A stretch of DNA of 33,404 nucleotides. It comes from Microcaldota archaeon. Lineage in GTDB: Archaea > Micrarchaeota > Micrarchaeia > Micrarchaeales > CABMGC01. The DNA is taken from contig JASHTX010000059.1 of the NCBI GenBank assembly GCA_030040335.1, positions 1-33,404 of the forward strand, in the 5' to 3' direction. Below, one piece after another: positions 29,397 through 33,404 of the stretch. The translations under genes were made by a program, and so were the position numbers. The notes beneath the pieces are model-generated. The model did no database searches. It saw only the letters and a program-made list of their open reading frames with translations, and had not been told where the DNA came from. Numbering within the stretch: position 1 is the first letter of the stretch; each line of letters begins with the position of its first letter.

Positions 29397-29471
29397 GGGC
29401 TCGTAGCTCAGCTTGGATAGAGCAACAGCCTTCTAAGCTGAAGGTCGCGGGTTCAAATCCCGCCGGGCCCG
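29397..29471 (+). tRNA. tRNA-Arg (anticodon UCU)
   Basis: A complete cloverleaf without intron. Acceptor GGGCTCG (29397-29403) pairs with CGGGCCC (29464-29470), with one G-U. The D stem is GCTC/GAGC. The anticodon loop CTTCTAA has anticodon TCT at 29432-29434. The variable loop is five nt, and the T arm GCGGG-TTCAAAT-CCCGC is canonical. The top anticodon-stem pair is an A-A mismatch, leaving four pairs. The discriminator base is G and CCA is not encoded. It reads AGA codons, which are abundant in the surrounding genes. It lies between tatD and the UPF0147 gene. Confidence 0.95.
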
Positions 29472-29482
29472 TTGGTGATTTC

Positions 29483-29752
29483 ATGAAGGACGATGCGAAA
29501 CACGAGGAAACGATCACGCAGATAAAGCAGCAGATAGACATACTGCTGAACGACAACAGCGTACCAAGGAATGTGAAGGCCGCACTCGAAGACGCGAAGA
29601 AGGCTCTGCAGCAGGAGGGCAATGATTACTCGGTGAAGTCATCGACAGCGACCTACAAGATCGATGAGATAAGCAACGACATCAACCTTCCGCCCTACGC
29701 AAGGACCGTGATCTGGAACATACTCAGCCTGCTGGAATCGGTGAAGGACTAA
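29483..29752 (+). CDS. UPF0147 family protein (89 aa)
   Basis: A small helical protein of an archaeal family of unknown function. The family pattern is visible: a paired-helix N-terminus (ITQIKQQIDILLNDNSVPRN), a middle KKALQQEGNDYSVKSSTATY and the conserved end DEISNDINLPPYARTVIWNI. Usual family length is 85-95 residues. It begins 11 nt after the tRNA gene with GGTGAT as ribosome site, so a common transcript with the tRNA processed out is likely. Confidence 0.9.
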   Translation: MKDDAKHEETITQIKQQIDILLNDNSVPRNVKAALEDAKKALQQEGNDYSVKSSTATYKIDEISNDINLPPYARTVIWNILSLLESVKD

Positions 29753-29789
29753 ATTTCCTCTTTTCTTTTATCTGATTGCACGTGGGTGC

Positions 29790-29852
29790 GCATACAGCTT
29801 TAAATAAGACCTAAGAGAAAGTAACCTACTACTTGTATGGGGGCGAATTCTC
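29790..29852 (+). promoter_or_regulatory. TATA promoter of the PolD operon
   Basis: GCTTTAAATAAG (about 29797-29808) is a TATA box predicting a start near 29828 and a 25-nt leader containing GGGGG before the DP1 ATG at 29853. Transcription probably continues through DP2. Confidence 0.5.
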
Positions 29853-31364
29853 ATGGCGAAAGACACTCTGATGGAGCTTGTGAACAGACTGAGCGGCAAG
29901 GTAATCATAAGCTCTGAGATCACCGATTCTGACGTTGAGAATATAGACACAGAGTCGCTCGTCGCCAACATAATAGAGAAGTTTGAGAAGTCTCCGGGAA
30001 CTATACTCGGGAAGAAGGAGCTTGCAGAAGTTATCGCAGGGCTCAGGGAGAAGAAGGAACCGGTGCAGATAGAGATAATCAGATCTGCTGATTTTAAGCC
30101 TGAAGCGAAGGAGATGGAGTCGAGCTACAGGATAAGGAATGCAAGAGTTGACAGGACATCTTCGAACGTGACAGACTTCGTGGATTACTTCCAGGACCGC
30201 TTCAGGAAGCTAAAGGCGATGGTCAGCACGTACGGCAACGGCTTCGGAGGCATGGTCAACACAATCGAGAGCGTAAACCAGTACATGACCGGCAGGGAGA
30301 TATCAATAGTAGGAATGGTCTACGACAAACTTGTTACAAGGAAGGGCGATCTTCTTGTGCTGCTTGAGGATGAGACCGGTATTGCAAAAGTATTCTTCTC
30401 AAGGCCGGGGAGGGTGGCAGGGGATCATGCAGGCGAGCTCTTTGACTCGGCAATGAAACTGGTAAAGGACGATGTTGTAGCAGTAAGGGGCAAGGTCTCG
30501 AATTCCAAATTCATAATCGCAAACAGGTTGCTCTGGCCCGACGTTCCGATGCATATGCAGAAGAAATGCGAGGAAGATGTTGCGATCGCGCTGGTCTCCG
30601 ATACCCACGTGGGCCACAAACTTTTCATGGAGAAGCAATTCGGCAAGTTCCTGGAGTGGCTGAATGGGGGTGTGGAAAAGAGGAAGGACCTTGCAAAGAA
30701 GATAAAATATGTTGTGATCGCAGGTGACCTAGTAGACGGGATCGGAGTTTATCCTGAGCAGGAGAGAGAACTGGCGATAGACGACGTTTACAAGCAGTAT
30801 GCAGTATTCTTCGATTTCATAAAGAACATACCAGATTACATAGAGGTTTTCCTTGCGCCGGGCAACCATGACGCGGTGCAGAGGGCCGAGCCGCAGCCGC
30901 AGGTCGGCAACGGCTTCCTCAAGGATTTCAAGCAGAAGAACGTGCACCTGATAACTAATCCTTCATTCCTAACGCTCCAGGGAGTGAAGCTGCTGGAGTA
31001 TCATGGAACTTCACTTGACTCGGTCATTAGGAATGTACAGGGCTGCAGCTATGCCGCCCCAGCAAAGGCCATGAAAGAGATACTAAAACGCAGGCATCTC
31101 TCGCCGATATACGGTGGAAACGTGGTCGTGCCCAGCAAGAACGACTCGCTTGTCATAGACGAAGTTCCTGACATACTTCACATGGGCCACATACACAAGA
31201 ATGGTTATGACGTTTACCATGGAGTGGAGATAATAAACAGCGGCTGCTGGCAGCTCCAGACCGGCTTCCAGTTAAAGCAGGGCCACATACCTTCCCCATG
31301 CATGCTGCCCGTTTACGAGGCGAAGACGATGAAGATGAGCCTCGTTGATTTCAACAACCTGTAG
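29853..31364 (+). CDS. polB: DNA polymerase D small subunit (DP1), 3'-5' exonuclease
   Basis: DP1 is the proofreading subunit of the archaeal replicative polymerase PolD. The 503-residue protein has a short N-terminal helical domain, an OB-fold (about 150-220: REISIVGMVYDKLVTRKGDL, DETGIAKVFFSRPG) and a calcineurin-like phosphoesterase domain. The metal motifs are ALVSDTHVGHKLF, VIAGDLVDGIGVYPEQ, LAPGNHDAVQRAEPQP, EYHGTSLDSVI and HMGHIHKNGYDVYHGV followed by NSGCWQ. All nuclease residues are intact. No intein is visible. It is 7 nt upstream of the DP2 gene. Confidence 0.96.
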   Translation: MAKDTLMELVNRLSGKVIISSEITDSDVENIDTESLVANIIEKFEKSPGTILGKKELAEVIAGLREKKEPVQIEIIRSADFKPEAKEMESSYRIRNARVDRTSSNVTDFVDYFQDRFRKLKAMVSTYGNGFGGMVNTIESVNQYMTGREISIVGMVYDKLVTRKGDLLVLLEDETGIAKVFFSRPGRVAGDHAGELFDSAMKLVKDDVVAVRGKVSNSKFIIANRLLWPDVPMHMQKKCEEDVAIALVSDTHVGHKLFMEKQFGKFLEWLNGGVEKRKDLAKKIKYVVIAGDLVDGIGVYPEQERELAIDDVYKQYAVFFDFIKNIPDYIEVFLAPGNHDAVQRAEPQPQVGNGFLKDFKQKNVHLITNPSFLTLQGVKLLEYHGTSLDSVIRNVQGCSYAAPAKAMKEILKRRHLSPIYGGNVVVPSKNDSLVIDEVPDILHMGHIHKNGYDVYHGVEIINSGCWQLQTGFQLKQGHIPSPCMLPVYEAKTMKMSLVDFNNL

Positions 31365-31371
31365 GAATTCT

Positions 31372-33404
31372 ATGGACACAAATACCTATTTCGAAACTCT
31401 GGAGAAAGGCTTCAAGGAAGCATATGCAATAGCCAGTGAAGCCAAGACACGCGGATTCGACCCCAGGGCGTATGTGGAGATAAACGCAGCTCCTGACATA
31501 GCCGGAAGAGTCGAGGCACTGATGGGAGTTAAGGGCCTGGCCGACCTGATAAGGAAGACGCAGGAAGGCATGTCGCGCAACGAACTCGCTTTTGAGATGG
31601 TTAAGGAGATTTGTACTGACCAGATGTTCGCGAACTACGAGACCATAAAGAGGATTGAACTTGCGGTCAAGGTAGGACTGGCGATAATGACAGAAGGCAT
31701 ACTCGTGGCTCCAACCGAAGGCTTGCAGAGCGTAAGCCACTACAGGAACAGGGATAACACAGATTACATATCAGTTTCGTATGCAGGTCCGATAAGGAGC
31801 GCGGGAGGCACTGCTGTCGCGCTCTCTGTTGCACTCGCAGATTACGCCAGGAAGTTCTTCAATGTCGGTGAATACAAGGCAACGCAAGATGAAGTTGAGA
31901 GATTCGTGGAGGAAGTTGAGATTTATCATGCAAGGGTCGTGAGGCTGCAGTACAAGCCGAACAACGACGATCTGAGGAAGATAGTGGAGAATTGTCCAGT
32001 ATGCGTTGAGGGTGTGCCGACAGAGGACATAGAAGTGAGCGTGCACGCGAACCTCTCGAGGAAAGGTTTTGATATGAAAGACCGCCCCATACCCAACAGG
32101 ATACGGGGAGGCGTGCCTCTGGTTCTGAGCAGCATTGCCCAGAAGGCCAAGAGCGTCTCCAAGGAGGTGAAGAAAGTCAACCTGAACTGGAGCTGGCTGG
32201 ACAGCATAATAACAGTGGACAAGGTGAGGAAGCAGAACGAGAGCGACGATTCATCTGTTTTCTTGGAGGAGCTTGTTGCTGGAAGGCCAGTGCTCGCGTA
32301 TCCGAAGCACTTCGGAGGGTTCAGGCTCAGGTATGGAAGAAGCAGGACCACTGGCATAGCCGCGAAGGGATTCAGCCCAGCAACAATGATCATACTAAAC
32401 GATTTTATCGGCATTGGCACGCAGATAAAAGTGGAACTGCCTGGAAAAGGATGCGTTGCGGGACCCGTCGACTCGATAGAGGGACCTTTTGTCAGGCTCA
32501 AGTCCGGAGAAGCGTTGAGAATAAACGATGCTGAGACTGCGCAGAGACTAAGGAAGGAAGTTTCGGAGATAGTATGCCTGGGAGACATACTCATAACATA
32601 CGGCGACTTCAGAAAAACGAACACGCCACTCCAACAGAGCAGCTATGTTGAAGAATTCTGGCAGGCGCAGTTGAAGAACGCTGCAGGCGAGAAGAAAACA
32701 GACTACAACGTTGACACTTTTGAGAACGCCTACAACATTTCACTCAGGCATAAAGTACCGCTGCATCCGAACTATCTCTTTGAGTTCCAGGGAGTGAAAA
32801 TAGAGGAATTGGAACTCTTGGCAAAAGCCATCATAAACGGCAACAAGGAACTGGATTCAAGGGGGCTTTTTGAAGTGGAAAGGGTAAATCTGCACGAAGG
32901 ACCGGCCAATGCAGAGCTTAAGAGAACCTTGGAGCTGCTCACCGTTCCTCACAAGGTCGAAGGAGACAACATAGTGGTATTGAAAGACTTTGCGCAGAGC
33001 ATGCTTGCCTCTCTCGGTTTTGTTGATGCCAGTGGGAAGATTGTAAGCATAAATGACGGCACTCTTGCAAGATACAGGGAGAGCTATGAGAGCATACTGG
33101 CACTCGTCAACGTGCTCTCTCCGGTAAAGCTGATGAAGAGGTCAACTTTCATCGGAGCAAGGGTCGGAAGGCCGGAAAAGGCGAGGGAGAGACTCATGAA
33201 ACCTTCGCCAAACGTGCTCTTCCCTGTCGGCCTATATGGCGGCAGCGCGAGGAACATAACAACCGCATACGCATCTGACACAAAGAAACTTGGGAAGCAG
33301 GGAAAGAAGGTCGAGATGGCAAGATACAAGTGCAGCTCCTGCGGATTGGACCTCGATTCGCCGCACTGCTACAACTGCGATAAGCACGCTTTCATAGAAA
33401 GGGT
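31372..33404 (+). CDS. polC: DNA polymerase D large subunit (DP2), partial, N-terminal part
   Basis: DP2 is the catalytic subunit of PolD. The frame from the ATG at 31372 (AGGA just upstream) is open to the window edge, 677 codons, and missing from the ORF track because the stop lies outside. Recognisable DP2 segments are YISVSYAGPIRSAGGTAVAL, VEIYHARVVRLQYKPNNDDL, CPVCVEGVPTEDIEV, RIRGGVPLVLSSIAQKAKSV and a zinc site near the edge (CSSCGLDLDSPHCYNC). Full DP2 is about 1100-1200 residues, so roughly half is seen; the double-psi barrel catalytic centre and possible intein sites lie beyond. It forms an operon with DP1. Confidence 0.96.
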   Translation, partial: MDTNTYFETLEKGFKEAYAIASEAKTRGFDPRAYVEINAAPDIAGRVEALMGVKGLADLIRKTQEGMSRNELAFEMVKEICTDQMFANYETIKRIELAVKVGLAIMTEGILVAPTEGLQSVSHYRNRDNTDYISVSYAGPIRSAGGTAVALSVALADYARKFFNVGEYKATQDEVERFVEEVEIYHARVVRLQYKPNNDDLRKIVENCPVCVEGVPTEDIEVSVHANLSRKGFDMKDRPIPNRIRGGVPLVLSSIAQKAKSVSKEVKKVNLNWSWLDSIITVDKVRKQNESDDSSVFLEELVAGRPVLAYPKHFGGFRLRYGRSRTTGIAAKGFSPATMIILNDFIGIGTQIKVELPGKGCVAGPVDSIEGPFVRLKSGEALRINDAETAQRLRKEVSEIVCLGDILITYGDFRKTNTPLQQSSYVEEFWQAQLKNAAGEKKTDYNVDTFENAYNISLRHKVPLHPNYLFEFQGVKIEELELLAKAIINGNKELDSRGLFEVERVNLHEGPANAELKRTLELLTVPHKVEGDNIVVLKDFAQSMLASLGFVDASGKIVSINDGTLARYRESYESILALVNVLSPVKLMKRSTFIGARVGRPEKARERLMKPSPNVLFPVGLYGGSARNITTAYASDTKKLGKQGKKVEMARYKCSSCGLDLDSPHCYNCDKHAFIER

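Noticed and set aside
29853-33404. Possible inteins in the polymerase D genes
   Set aside because: No intein start (C/S with block A) or HN-C/S/T end seen; both frames read continuously through family motifs as far as the window goes.

Overview
The window looks archaeal, and most likely comes from a small-genome DPANN lineage such as Micrarchaeota. The lineage is inferred from gene content; I ran no search. Archaeal markers are both subunits of family-D DNA polymerase (DP1, partial DP2), archaeal SecY, duplicated Lrp/AsnC regulators, TFB-type Zn-ribbon/cyclin proteins, class III signal peptides (MKAQxSxE type), a UPF0147 protein, and TATA boxes about 26 nt upstream of many start codons. Several genes appear leaderless, and this moves a number of starts downstream of the ORF track.

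Layout. 1-3.3 kb: partial enolase (minus) diverging from pyruvate phosphate dikinase (plus), both lower-glycolysis/gluconeogenesis enzymes. 3.3-8.4 kb: two paralogous double-domain Lrp-type regulators, two GNAT acetyltransferases, an EamA/DMT transporter with an unusual soluble tail, and two gene-poor stretches (6231-6447 and 6928-7321) with strong hairpins, the first a good candidate small RNA. 8.35-10.7 kb: a HerA/VirD4-like ATPase with a nuclease-like C-terminus diverging from a Rossmann methyltransferase-like protein. 10.9-12.75 kb: three genes I do not recognise. 12.7-15.7 kb: endonuclease IV, then two adjacent TFB-related genes, one Zn-ribbon plus a cyclin-like part, the other a TFB core without a Zn ribbon and with an extra C-terminal domain. 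15.7-16.8 kb: a VapBC toxin-antitoxin pair under an iterated palindromic operator, plus a small unknown gene.

17.0-19.1 kb: a tight five-gene operon of type IV pilin-like proteins with a structured leader. 19.2-22.0 kb: an unknown protein whose open frame extends about 70 codons upstream of its first start codon, then a LemA/HtpX membrane pair. 22.0-23.8 kb: PRPP synthetase and two small proteins. 23.8-28.5 kb: a minus-strand operon of DUF929-type thioredoxin-fold protein, four-TM membrane protein with a CSC motif, V4R-domain protein, SecY and Nudix hydrolase. This suggests export linked to extracytoplasmic thiol chemistry. 28.6-33.4 kb: TatD-like hydrolase, tRNA-Arg(UCU), UPF0147, DP1 and the first 677 codons of DP2.

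The most interesting candidates are the split or rearranged TFB pair, the SecY-linked thiol operon, the pilin operon with its repeated hairpin element, the ATPase-nuclease fusion and the orphan structured RNA.
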